This document shows, one piece after another, positions 17,283-25,407 of a stretch of DNA of 64,000 bases (positions within the stretch are counted from its first letter, which is position 1; every line of letters begins with the position of its first letter). Source of the stretch: JAWLAT01 sp041395325 (lineage in GTDB: Bacteria; Pseudomonadota; Gammaproteobacteria; Xanthomonadales; SZUA-5). The notes beneath the pieces were generated by a model. That model was given only the letters and a program-made list of their open reading frames with translations. It had not been told where the DNA came from and made no database searches. Location: the NCBI GenBank assembly GCA_041395325.1, contig JAWLAT010000022.1, forward strand, positions 16,515 to 80,514, read 5' to 3'. Position numbers and translations under genes: made by a program.

Positions 17283-17621
17283 ATGTCCCTGGCCGACGAA
17301 AACTGCCAACCCCTGAGCGGTGCTCAGCATCGCCTGACGCCGGCTGACTGCACGGCGCTGCTGGCGCAGTTGCCCAAATGGGAGAGCGACGATCAGGGCC
17401 GCCTGCGACGCCGCTATCGCTTTCCCGATTTCGCCGCCGCGCTGGCCTTCACCAACCGCCTGGGCGAGATTGCCGAGGCGCAGGGGCACCACCCGGATCT
17501 GGAGCTGGGCTGGGGCTATGTCACCGTCCACCTGATCACGCACGATGTCGGTGGTCTGTCGCGCAATGACTTCATCGTCGCGGCTCGCATCGACGCATTG
17601 CCGCGGCCGGCCGACGCCTGA
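17283..17621 (+). CDS. phhB: Pterin-4a-carbinolamine dehydratase
   Basis: The 112-residue protein recycles the pterin cofactor of phenylalanine hydroxylase by dehydrating 4a-hydroxytetrahydrobiopterin. The active-site block EAQGHHPDLELGWGYVTV contains His69, His70 and Pro71, with the second conserved pair His87-Asp88 in THDVGGLS. Length is normal. No phenylalanine hydroxylase gene is in the window. It is followed after 12 bp by an unrelated membrane-protein gene in the same direction. Confidence 0.95.
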   Translation: MSLADENCQPLSGAQHRLTPADCTALLAQLPKWESDDQGRLRRRYRFPDFAAALAFTNRLGEIAEAQGHHPDLELGWGYVTVHLITHDVGGLSRNDFIVAARIDALPRPADA

Positions 17622-17633
17622 ACCCGAACGTCG

Positions 17634-19067
17634 ATGCGGTCCCTCCTGTCCCTGGCCGGCCTGGCGCTCGGCCTGCTGCTGGCGCTGATCCTCAGTCAGC
17701 GCGCCCTGCAGGGACACTGGCTGCAGCGCGAATCGGCGCTTGCCCTTGCGCACGCGGCAGGGCACAGCGTGCTGGAGTTCCCGCTGCACGATGCCGGCGA
17801 TCTGATTGGTCGGCAGGCGCAGGATGTGCTCGACAGTCATTTCGCTGATGACGGACTGACGCTGTCGCTGGCGCCGGGTGCGGCCAATCTGCCTCTGGGA
17901 TTCGATGGTCGCTGCCTGCGCGCGACGCACTTCCCCTGGCTGGTCGTGAGCTATCTGAGCGACCAGCCGCTGCGACTGGCACTGGTCCATGCGGTGGCTG
18001 CCGGCGGCGAACAACGTCTGAGCGAAGTGCCATTGCCGGCTGGCAACGACCGCTTGCGCGTCGATTTGCGGACGCTGGAATGGCGAGCCGGTGGGGCGAG
18101 CGGTCCGGCGCGAACTTTGGGAAACCTCGACGGCGACCTCTGCGAGTTTCGACTGGTGCCGGTGGCATCGGTGAGTACCCGTCTGCGGTTGAGTGATCTG
18201 CGCTTCGAAACCGACTCAGACGCATCGCAGCTTCCTGCAAACACGCCGATTCAATTGGGCTGGCAACGGCCGGCAACACTGCTGGCCGATCGCGATGCGC
18301 AGATCGAACATGCCGACCAGTCCTGGCCGATTGCGCCTGCCTGGCCGCCACTGCTGGGGCCGTGGGCGGGCTGGCTGGCTGCCATCAGTAGCGCTGTCGC
18401 GTTGCTGCTGGCGCTGATGCGGGGACGCCAGCAACAGTCCGGTCAGCGCTGGACCAGAGCCGTGGTGCTGTTGACGCTGCTGGGCTGGGTGCTGCTGCTG
18501 GTCGAGTTGCAACCACTGGCTTCGCCTGCGGCACTCGCGTCGCTGGTATTGGGACTGGTCGCACTGCTGTGGCTGCGCCCGCCGAGTAGCGGACCATCGA
18601 CGCACTGGCTCGGAACATGGGCCGCCTGGCGCAGCATCCTGCCCATCACAACGATCGTACTGCTGAGCGCCTGGCTGATCGGTCACTGGCAAGGCCGCGC
18701 AGCGCCGCATTGGCCGGCAGCCGATGACTGGCTGCGCTACCTGCTCTGGGCCATGCTGCAGCAGTGGCTGCTGCAACGTGTGCTGCAGCCCGTGCTCAGC
18801 CCGGTGGCGAACCGCACAACTCGCCTGAGCTGGTTGGCCGCATTGCCGGCTGCTGCGGCTTTCGCTGCCCTGCACCTGCCAAACTTCGAACTCGCCGTGC
18901 TCTGTCTGCTGGCCGGTCTGTGGTGGACACGCCATTTCCAGCGCCATCACAGCTGGCTGCCGCTGATCACCGTTCATGTCCTGCTCGGCAGCCTGCTGCC
19001 AGAACTGCTACCGCCGGACTGGCTGTATTCGGCCGAGGTCGGGGCGCGCTATCCGGGACTGGACTGA
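17634..19067 (+). CDS. Polytopic membrane protein with C-terminal CPBP (Abi-like) intramembrane-protease fold, degenerate first motif
   Basis: The 477-residue protein has an N-terminal membrane helix (3-20), then a roughly 200-residue soluble region with no recognised domain, then about seven membrane helices (from 240 on). The last 140 residues resemble the CPBP/Rce1 family: MLQQWLLQRVL at the place of the usual EExxFR motif, FAALHLPN as motif 2, and ITVHVLLG as motif 3. The two glutamates of motif 1 are glutamines here, so metal-dependent proteolysis is doubtful. The gene overlaps the 3' end of the convergent rmuC by 19 bp. CPBP assignment is moderate; the N-terminal domain is unknown. Confidence 0.65.
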   Translation: MRSLLSLAGLALGLLLALILSQRALQGHWLQRESALALAHAAGHSVLEFPLHDAGDLIGRQAQDVLDSHFADDGLTLSLAPGAANLPLGFDGRCLRATHFPWLVVSYLSDQPLRLALVHAVAAGGEQRLSEVPLPAGNDRLRVDLRTLEWRAGGASGPARTLGNLDGDLCEFRLVPVASVSTRLRLSDLRFETDSDASQLPANTPIQLGWQRPATLLADRDAQIEHADQSWPIAPAWPPLLGPWAGWLAAISSAVALLLALMRGRQQQSGQRWTRAVVLLTLLGWVLLLVELQPLASPAALASLVLGLVALLWLRPPSSGPSTHWLGTWAAWRSILPITTIVLLSAWLIGHWQGRAAPHWPAADDWLRYLLWAMLQQWLLQRVLQPVLSPVANRTTRLSWLAALPAAAAFAALHLPNFELAVLCLLAGLWWTRHFQRHHSWLPLITVHVLLGSLLPELLPPDWLYSAEVGARYPGLD

Positions 19068-20479
19068 GGCGGATCGACCACTTCGTCGGCGGGATCGACC
19101 GCCGGCAGTTGTTTGCTCGGCTCCACCCCCAGATCGCGCAGGCTTTCGGCCTGAGCCAGCAGATTGCCGCGACCACTGCTGAGCTTGCGGAAGGCCCGTT
19201 GCAGATCGACTTCGGCACGCTGCAGCGCACTTTGCGCCTGCTCCAGATCGGTGACGAAGCCGACCAGCTTGTCATACAGCCGCGCTGCCCGTCGGGCGAT
19301 CTCCTCGGCGTGCCGATTGCGCTGCTCCTGCCGCCAGACGTGATGCACGGTCTTCAGCGTCGCCAGCAGCGTGGCCGGTGAGACCAGCACGACGCGCTTG
19401 CCCAGCGCCTCTTCCGACAGACCGGGCGCATTCCGCAGTGCATCGGCGAAGGCGCCCTCGATGGGGACGAACAGCAGCACCAGATCCAGCGTGCGCTGTG
19501 CCAGCCAATGATCGTAATTGCGGCTGGAGAGATCCTGCAGATGCCGCCGCACGGAGGCCAGATGCTGGTCCATCGCCGCCTTGCGCTCGTCCTCGTCGAC
19601 GGCTGTGACATAGCGCTCATAGGCGGTCAGCGAAACCTTGGCGTCCACCACCAGGGCACGGTCGGCCGGCAGCAACACCAGCACATCCGGCCGTGGCCGG
19701 CCACCGGCGTCGTCGCGCAGCACCCGCTGGCGCTCGTATTCGCGTCCCTCGGTCAGCCCGGCCGCTTCCAGCAGCCGCTCCAGTACCATCTCGCCCCACG
19801 CGCCCTGCACCTGCGATTGCCCCCGCAGCGCGTGGGTCAGTCGATGGGCTTCCTCACTGAGCTGCGTGTTGAGCCCGCGCAGCGCGTCCAGTTCCTTCAG
19901 CAGCAGCGAGCGCTGCAGCTTGTCTTCGCCCTGCCCCTGTCGCAACGCCTGTTCGAATTGCTGCAGTTGCTCACGCACCGGCGCCAGCAGGCCGCCGATC
20001 TGTGCCTGGTTCTGTTCGCTGAAACGCCGGCTGCGATCCTCCAGCAACTCGCCGGCCAACGCCTGAAAGCTGTCGCGCAGCTCGCTACGGGCCGAACGCA
20101 ACCAGTCCTGCTGCTCGGTCAATTGCTGCTGCGCACCGGTCAGCCGAGCCTCCAGCAAGCCGCGCTCGTGCTCGGCCTGGGCGTGACGCTGCTCGGCCGA
20201 CTGCAAGGCCTGTCGAGCCTGGCCGACATCGCGTTCCAGCCGACCGATGATCTCCAGCCGCGCCTGCAGGGCTGCCAGCTGGGCGCGCTGACGACCGACC
20301 AGGTCCTGCGCCTGCTCGCGCCCGCCTTCGGCCTGTTCGATGCGGGTCTCTGCCGCCGCCAGATCGGTCCGCGCCCGCCGCCAGCCGGTGCTGGCTCGCC
20401 ACCAAGCCAGCAGACTCAGGATCAACAGCAGGGCGAGCACAGCGGGTAGCAGCCAGTCTTCCGGGGCTTGCAAGCTCAT
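19049..20479 (-). CDS. rmuC: DNA recombination protein RmuC
   Basis: The start at 20479 gives 476 residues: an N-terminal membrane helix (WLLPAVLALLLILSLLAWW, about 8-26), a long coiled coil (about 35-190), then the PD-(D/E)XK-like RmuC domain (about 200-440) with PDVLVLLPADRALVVDAKVSLTAYERY and VLVSPATLLATLKTVHHVWRQEQ. The Asp in PDVLV and the D-A-K match the nuclease-like core. RmuC limits inversions at short inverted repeats in E. coli. It is divergent from mtnB with a palindrome between them. Confidence 0.95.
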   Translation of the reverse strand: MSLQAPEDWLLPAVLALLLILSLLAWWRASTGWRRARTDLAAAETRIEQAEGGREQAQDLVGRQRAQLAALQARLEIIGRLERDVGQARQALQSAEQRHAQAEHERGLLEARLTGAQQQLTEQQDWLRSARSELRDSFQALAGELLEDRSRRFSEQNQAQIGGLLAPVREQLQQFEQALRQGQGEDKLQRSLLLKELDALRGLNTQLSEEAHRLTHALRGQSQVQGAWGEMVLERLLEAAGLTEGREYERQRVLRDDAGGRPRPDVLVLLPADRALVVDAKVSLTAYERYVTAVDEDERKAAMDQHLASVRRHLQDLSSRNYDHWLAQRTLDLVLLFVPIEGAFADALRNAPGLSEEALGKRVVLVSPATLLATLKTVHHVWRQEQRNRHAEEIARRAARLYDKLVGFVTDLEQAQSALQRAEVDLQRAFRKLSSGRGNLLAQAESLRDLGVEPSKQLPAVDPADEVVDPPQSSPG

Positions 20480-20546
20480 CAGCACGGCCCAACCTGTCTG
20501 AAGTCCACATGGGTCCCGAATGGGCCGTCGAACGCGGCCGGACAGT

Positions 20547-20560
20547 TGCACTATAGTGCA
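20547..20560. promoter_or_regulatory. Perfect 14-bp palindrome in the rmuC-mtnB divergent promoter region
   Basis: TGCACTATAGTGCA is self-complementary and lies between the divergent rmuC and mtnB starts, 48 bp before mtnB. It contains TATAGT, which could also serve as a -10 element on either strand. It is a candidate operator for the methionine salvage genes; the binding protein cannot be inferred. Confidence 0.5.
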
Positions 20561-20607
20561 GCCCGCGCGCTGCCCGACCGCACGCTGCTGCCACGCCGGA
20601 GTCCGCC

Positions 20608-21246
20608 ATGCCCGTCAGTTACAGTGCCGCCCGCTTCGCCGAGTGCGCCCAGCAGATCGCCGATCAGGCGCGAGAACTGGCCGCCCAGGGCTGGATTCCC
20701 GCCACCAGCGGCAACTTCTCGCTGCGCCTGGACGACCAGCATGTGGCCGTCACCGCGTCGGGCTGCAACAAGGCCGAGCTGACACCGCAGGACGTGATCG
20801 TGGTCGATCTGGCCGGCCAGCCGCTGCACCGCGACGGCCCGCGGCCTTCGGCCGAAACCCTGTTGCACACGCAGATCTACCGGCGTTTCGAATCGGCCGG
20901 TGCGATCCTGCACACCCACTCGCTGGCGCAGACGCTGGCCTCGCGCGTCTTCGCCAGCCAGCAGCGGCTGGTGATCGAGGGCTACGAGTTGCTCAAGGCC
21001 TTCGCCGGCTATTCGACCCATCTGGAGCGGATCGTCATCCCGGTCTTCGCCAACAGCCAGGACATGGACGAGCTGGCCCAGGCCATCGATGACTATCTGG
21101 CCGCCGAGCGCATCCACCATGTCTATCTGATCGACGGACACGGCGCCTATGCCTGGGGCGCGACCATGGCCGATGCGCGCCGTCATCTGGACGCGCTGGA
21201 ATTCCTGCTCCGCTGCGAACTGGAAATGAGGAGACTGAACGCATGA
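20608..21246 (+). CDS. mtnB: Methylthioribulose-1-phosphate dehydratase
   Basis: The 212-residue class II aldolase-fold enzyme dehydrates methylthioribulose-1-phosphate to diketo-5-methylthiopentyl-1-phosphate in methionine salvage. The substrate loop PATSGNFSLRL (31-41), the catalytic Glu83 region (PSAETLLHTQIYRRF) and zinc ligands His102 and His104 in LHTHSLAQ are present. A third zinc His is in HGAYAWG near residue 176. It is the first gene of an mtnB-mtnD-mtnC unit and overlaps mtnD by ATGA. Confidence 0.96.
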   Translation: MPVSYSAARFAECAQQIADQARELAAQGWIPATSGNFSLRLDDQHVAVTASGCNKAELTPQDVIVVDLAGQPLHRDGPRPSAETLLHTQIYRRFESAGAILHTHSLAQTLASRVFASQQRLVIEGYELLKAFAGYSTHLERIVIPVFANSQDMDELAQAIDDYLAAERIHHVYLIDGHGAYAWGATMADARRHLDALEFLLRCELEMRRLNA

Positions 21247-21797
21247 GCCGCCTGCGGATCTATGCCGAAGGCCAACCGGCCGCGCCGCTGCAATCGCTGA
21301 GTGAACCCGAGGCCATCGCCAACGCGCTGGCCCAGGTCGGCGTGCTGTATCAACGCTGGCCGGTCGACGAGTCGATCGTGCCGGGCGCCGATCCCGCCCA
21401 GGTGCTGGCCCGCTATGCCGAGGCCATCGAAACGCTGCAGCGCGATGGCGGCTACGCCACCGCCGATGTGATCAGCCTGGCGCCCGATCACCCGGAGCGC
21501 GATGCGCTGCGCCGAAAATTTCTCGACGAGCACACCCACGCCGAGGATGAGGTGCGTTTCTTCGCCGCCGGTCAGGGGCAGTTCTCGCTGCACATCGAAG
21601 GCCATGTCTACGAGCTGCTGGCCACTGCCGGCGATCTGATCAGCGTGCCCGCTGGCACCCGCCACTGGTTCGACATGGGGCCGGCGCCTTCTTTCGTCGC
21701 CGTACGCGTGTTCACAAACCCGGCTGGCTGGGTGGCCAGCTTCACCGGCAACGACATCGCCCAGCGCTTTCCGCGGCTGGACGCCGAGGCGGCCTGA
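21243..21797 (+). CDS. mtnD: Acireductone dioxygenase
   Basis: The 184-residue cupin oxidises acireductone. With iron it yields the methionine precursor 2-keto-4-methylthiobutyrate and formate; with nickel an off-pathway product. The metal ligands are His97, His99 and Glu103 in HTHAEDEVRFF and His141 in AGTRHWFDMG, all in place. The start overlaps the mtnB stop by 4 bp and mtnC follows 2 bp after its stop. Confidence 0.97.
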   Translation: MSRLRIYAEGQPAAPLQSLSEPEAIANALAQVGVLYQRWPVDESIVPGADPAQVLARYAEAIETLQRDGGYATADVISLAPDHPERDALRRKFLDEHTHAEDEVRFFAAGQGQFSLHIEGHVYELLATAGDLISVPAGTRHWFDMGPAPSFVAVRVFTNPAGWVASFTGNDIAQRFPRLDAEAA

Positions 21798-21799
21798 GC

Positions 21800-22507
21800 A
21801 TGGCCACCTTCCGACCCCAGCCCATCACTGCGCTGGTCACCGATGTGGAAGGCACCACCAGTGCCATCGACTATGTGCATCGGGTGCTGTTTCCCTATTC
21901 TCGCGAAGCCTTGCCCGATTTCCTCGACAGCCATCAGAGCGATCCGGCCGTGACCACGCTGCTGCAGCAGCTGCGTGAGGAGGTCGGCGCCGACGCCGAT
22001 CCGGTGCAGACGCTGCGCGGCTGGATCGATGCCGACGTCAAGCACCCGGTGCTGAAGGCGCTGCAGGGCATGATCTGGCAGGAGGCCTTCGAGCAGCACG
22101 GCTATCGCAGCCACGTTTATCCGGACGCCGTGCATCAGCTGCAGCGCTGGCATGCGGCCGGTCTGCCGCTGCACGTCTATTCCTCCGGCTCGATCCAGGC
22201 CCAGCGGCTGTATTTCCGCCACACCGAAGCCGGCGATCTGGGCGGTCTGTTCCAGCGCCATTTCGATACCAGCAGCGGCCCCAAGCGCGAAGCCGAGTCC
22301 TATCGGCGCATCGCTGCCGATCTGGCGCTGCCGCCGGCCGGCCTGCTGTTCCTCTCCGATGTCGAGGCCGAACTGGACGCCGCCCGTGCGGCAGGCTGGC
22401 AAACGTTGCTGGTGGCCCGAGCCAGCGAGCCCACGGCGACGCGCCATCCCTGGGTCAGCGACTTCGATCAGATCGATCTGGATGCGGCGTTCGAGCCCGC
22501 GAACTAG
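21800..22507 (+). CDS. mtnC: Enolase-phosphatase E1
   Basis: The 235-residue HAD-family enzyme performs enolisation and dephosphorylation of diketo-methylthiopentyl-phosphate to acireductone, between MtnB and MtnD. HAD motif 1 is VTDVEGTTSAIDYV (nucleophile Asp15, Glu17 in the E1-typical DxEG), motif 2 is SSGS in VYSSGSIQAQ, the Lys is in SGPKREAESY, and motif 4 is FLSDVEAELDAA. The mtnA and mtnK/mtnP genes are not in the window. The next gene starts 3 bp later. Confidence 0.97.
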   Translation: MATFRPQPITALVTDVEGTTSAIDYVHRVLFPYSREALPDFLDSHQSDPAVTTLLQQLREEVGADADPVQTLRGWIDADVKHPVLKALQGMIWQEAFEQHGYRSHVYPDAVHQLQRWHAAGLPLHVYSSGSIQAQRLYFRHTEAGDLGGLFQRHFDTSSGPKREAESYRRIAADLALPPAGLLFLSDVEAELDAARAAGWQTLLVARASEPTATRHPWVSDFDQIDLDAAFEPAN

Positions 22508-22510
22508 CCG

Positions 22511-23956
22511 ATGAGCGCAGCGGCCGCCACGTGGCAAGGCGTGCGTGGCGTCGGCTTGAGTCTGCTGGCCGGGCTGCGGCTGCTGTTTTTCCGCCCCCTG
22601 CCGGCCGCTGCACGGCTACGACCCGGCTGGCATTTCTGGCCATTGCTGGCCCTGCAATGCGGCGTGTCACTGGCCATCGAAGCCCATTGGGCAGTCGGCC
22701 TGGGTCAGTTCAGTCTGGACGGCCTGCAATCGGACGCCTTCGTCGCCCTGCTGGTGCTGGCAGCGGCACAGCTGGCGGCCGTACTGCTGCAACGCCCGGT
22801 ACTGGTCTGGACGCTGGCTGTGCTGTGGATGGCCAGCAGCCTCTGGCTGGGTGCCTTCTGGGCGGTGATCGAAGGCAACTTGTGGGCCCACGGCTGGCTG
22901 AATCCCCAGCGCGAGCGCATCGTATTGCTGCTGATCATCGCCTGGTGGTGGCTGGCGCTGCTCTACAGTCTGCGGCAGCTGGTACCGGTACGATCGCGCA
23001 CCGTGGCGATGACCGTGGCCCTGCTGGCCGCGCTGCTCAGCGCCCTGCCCGCCTTCACCCTGCAGCTGGCCACCTATCGCCGCGCGCCGCCCATCGAGGT
23101 CAGCCGCGTCGCTGCTGCTGACGAGGCCGAGGAGTTTCCACTCTGGCCCCTTGACCACAGCGCCGAGCAACTGCTGTACGCACAGCCGGCCCTGCTTGAG
23201 GCCCAGCTGGCCCAATTGCAGCCGCAGGATCCCGAGCGCAACGACCTCTACCTGCTGGCCTTCGGCGGCGACGGCAACGAGGACGTCTTCCGCAATGAAG
23301 TCGACTATGTGCAACAGCTGTTCGACCAGCGCTTCGGCACCCGTGGCCGCAGCCTGGCGTTGCTCAATCACCCCGACAGCACCGAGCGCAAACCCCTGGC
23401 CACGCTCAGCAATCTGCGCCTGGCACTGCAGGGCGTAGCACAGCAAATGGACACCGAGCAGGATCTGCTGCTGTTGTTCCTGACCAGCCACGGCAGTGAT
23501 GACCACCAGCTCTATGTCGACCTGCTGGGCCTGCCGCTGGACCAGATCGAACCGAATCAGCTCCGCGCAGCGCTCGATGACAGCGGCATCCACTGGCGCG
23601 TGCTGGTGGTCTCTGCCTGCTACTCCGGCGGCTTCATCGACGCCCTGGCCGACCCACGGACGCTGATCATCACCGCCGCCCGCGAGGACCGCAGCTCCTT
23701 CGGCTGCGGCCCCGATTCAGACTTCACCTATTTCGGCCGCGCCTACTTCATCCACGCCCTGAACCAGGTCGGCGACCTCCAGTCCGCCTTCAAGCTGGCT
23801 GCCGAGGAGATCGCCGAGCGTGAAGCCGAGGAGGAGCGACTGGCCTCCGAACCGCAGATTCGAGTCGGCGCGGAGATCTCGGCGCGATTGGAAGCCTGGC
23901 AACAAGGTTTCGAGCTGGGGCCGGTGCTGGAATGGCCGCTGGCAGAACGGCCCTGA
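22511..23956 (+). CDS. Membrane-bound C13-family (legumain-fold) cysteine peptidase
   Basis: The 481-residue protein has about five membrane helices (residues 42-185) and a soluble C-terminal caspase-like domain (about 240-440). The catalytic dyad of clan CD is visible: His327 in FLTSHGSDDHQLYVD and Cys370 in VLVVSACYSGGFIDAL, each after a hydrophobic strand as expected. The next block, TLIITAAREDRSSFGCG, is also typical of bacterial peptidase C13 proteins. The active site is probably periplasmic. The substrate is unknown. It starts only 3 bp after mtnC, so it is cotranscribed with methionine salvage, an unexplained pairing. The C-terminal 60 residues are Glu-rich and helical. Confidence 0.9.
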   Translation: MSAAAATWQGVRGVGLSLLAGLRLLFFRPLPAAARLRPGWHFWPLLALQCGVSLAIEAHWAVGLGQFSLDGLQSDAFVALLVLAAAQLAAVLLQRPVLVWTLAVLWMASSLWLGAFWAVIEGNLWAHGWLNPQRERIVLLLIIAWWWLALLYSLRQLVPVRSRTVAMTVALLAALLSALPAFTLQLATYRRAPPIEVSRVAAADEAEEFPLWPLDHSAEQLLYAQPALLEAQLAQLQPQDPERNDLYLLAFGGDGNEDVFRNEVDYVQQLFDQRFGTRGRSLALLNHPDSTERKPLATLSNLRLALQGVAQQMDTEQDLLLLFLTSHGSDDHQLYVDLLGLPLDQIEPNQLRAALDDSGIHWRVLVVSACYSGGFIDALADPRTLIITAAREDRSSFGCGPDSDFTYFGRAYFIHALNQVGDLQSAFKLAAEEIAEREAEEERLASEPQIRVGAEISARLEAWQQGFELGPVLEWPLAERP

Positions 23957-24014
23957 GAATGCGTGCAGCTGCAAGCGCTGGCAGGCTGCCGAAGTCCACT
24001 GAAACGGGTTGCCA

Positions 24015-24113
24015 TCATTCAGCTGCGCCACGTGTGGTGAAGCCTGCCGGCGCCGCCATGCCTCCAGCCTCGTAAATCGAGACGTAGACTTTCTTCGCGG
24101 GGCCGTCTTTCAC
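24015..24113 (-). pseudogene. 3' remnant of an IS-interrupted secreted-protein gene
   Basis: On the minus strand this segment reads 32 codons and a stop: VKDGPAKKVYVSIYEAGG, then MAAPAGFTTRGAAE. Its first codon (GTG) is the left copy of the 3-bp target duplication. Removing the element 24114-25407 and one copy of CAC joins it in frame to the last codon of the 5' part at 25408-25800, giving ...LDVYEVKVKDGPAKK.... The segment cannot be expressed from its own promoter. The rebuilt protein would have about 162 residues. Confidence 0.85.
24111..24113. repeat. Left target-site duplication (CAC)
   Basis: CAC directly before the left inverted repeat matches CAC at 25408-25410 directly after the right one. 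A 3-bp duplication is usual for IS3-family insertion. Confidence 0.8.
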
Positions 24114-24142
24114 TGAACCGCCCCGACTTTCCCGGAGGCTCC
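24114..24142. repeat. IS left terminal inverted repeat
   Basis: The 29-bp left end starts TGAACCGCCCCG and ends CGGAGGCTCC; it matches the complement of 25379-25407 at 23 positions. Confidence 0.9.
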
Positions 24143-25378
24143 AACCTTTGAGAGGATGGAGCGATGAGGAAGTCGGAACACTATTCACCTGAGACGAAAG
24201 AGCGGGCTGTTCGGCTGGTGCGTGAGCACCGTGACGACTACGGCTCAGAATGGGCCGCGATCTGTTCGGTCGCCGAGAAGATTGGCTGCAAGGCGGAGAC
24301 CCTGCGTCGTTGGCTGCGACAGGACGAGCAGGACGCCGGTGAGCGACCTGGGCAGACCACTGCGGAGCGTGAGCGGATCAAACAGCTCGAACGTGAGAAC
24401 CGCGAGCTGCGCCAAGCAAACAGGATCCTGCGCAAGGCCAGTGCGTTTTTTGCCCAGGCGGAGCTCGACCGCCAGTTCAGGATTCTGACGGCGTTCGTTG
24501 ACGAACGCGGGAGTTTGCGAGTCAGGCCGATCTGTCGGCAGTTGCAGATCGCTCCGTCGACCTGCTACGAGCATCTGGCCAAGCGCCGTGACCCATCGCT
24601 GCGTAGCCGGCGGGTCAAGCGCGACGAGGAGCTGAACGTGGCCATTCGGCGAGTCTTCGATGGAAACGACGAAAACACGGCGCGCGCAAGGTGTGGAAGC
24701 AGCTGCTGCGCGAGCAGACCAAAGCAGCACGCTGTACGGTCGAGCGCCTGATGGGCAACGGGCTCTGTGGCGTGGTCCGTGAGGTGTACGAACCACGATC
24801 AGCAACAAGGCCCAGCTATGCCCGCTGGACAAGATCAATCGGCAATTCATGCCGACCGGCCGAACCAGCTGTGGATCGCGGATTTCACCTATGTTTCGAC
24901 CTGGCAGGGTTTCGTCTACGTCGCCTTCGTCATTGATGTCTATGCACGGCGCATCGTTGGCTGGAAGGTGTCGCGCTCACCCAACACTGATCTGGTGATG
25001 GCCGCGCTGGAACAGGCGCTGTGGTCGCGCAAGCCCGACCGGAACAACCTGATTCACCACAATGATCGTGGCGTGCAGTACCTGTCGATCCGCTACAGCG
25101 AGCGTCTCACCGAGGCGGGCATCGAACCGTCTGCGGGCAGCGTCGACATTCCTACGACAACGCCATGGCCGAGTCAGTCATTGGGCTGTTCAGACTGAAG
25201 TGATCGCAAAAGCAAGCTGGCGCAATCTGGAAGCCGTCGAGATGGCCACCCTGAAGTGGACCCACTGGTACAACCACAAGCGCTTGATGGGGCCGATCGG
25301 TGACATCCCACCGGCAGAGTTTGAAGCCAACTACTATCAGCAACCGAGTCAGGTCGCCAGCGGCATGACTCACAACCC

Positions 25379-25407
25379 GGAGTCTCCGGAGAACCCGGGA
25401 CGGTTCA
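25379..25407. repeat. IS right terminal inverted repeat
   Basis: Read on the minus strand this end starts TGAACCGTCCCG and ends CGGAGACTCC, pairing with 24114-24142. Its outermost TGA now acts as the stop codon of the truncated gene 25405-25800. Confidence 0.9.

Larger units (their letters stand above)
24114..25407 (+). mobile_element. IS3-family insertion sequence with degenerate transposase
   Basis: The element is 1,294 bp long, bounded by 29-bp imperfect inverted repeats (23 of 29 identical) that start TGAACCG, and flanked by 3-bp duplications (CAC). It contains an OrfA-like HTH plus an OrfB-like DDE integrase read on the plus strand and interrupted by several frameshifts. Ends, length and duplication size all suit the IS3 family. 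It has landed within a secreted-protein gene of the minus strand. It should be immobile unless a related element supplies transposase. Confidence 0.93.
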
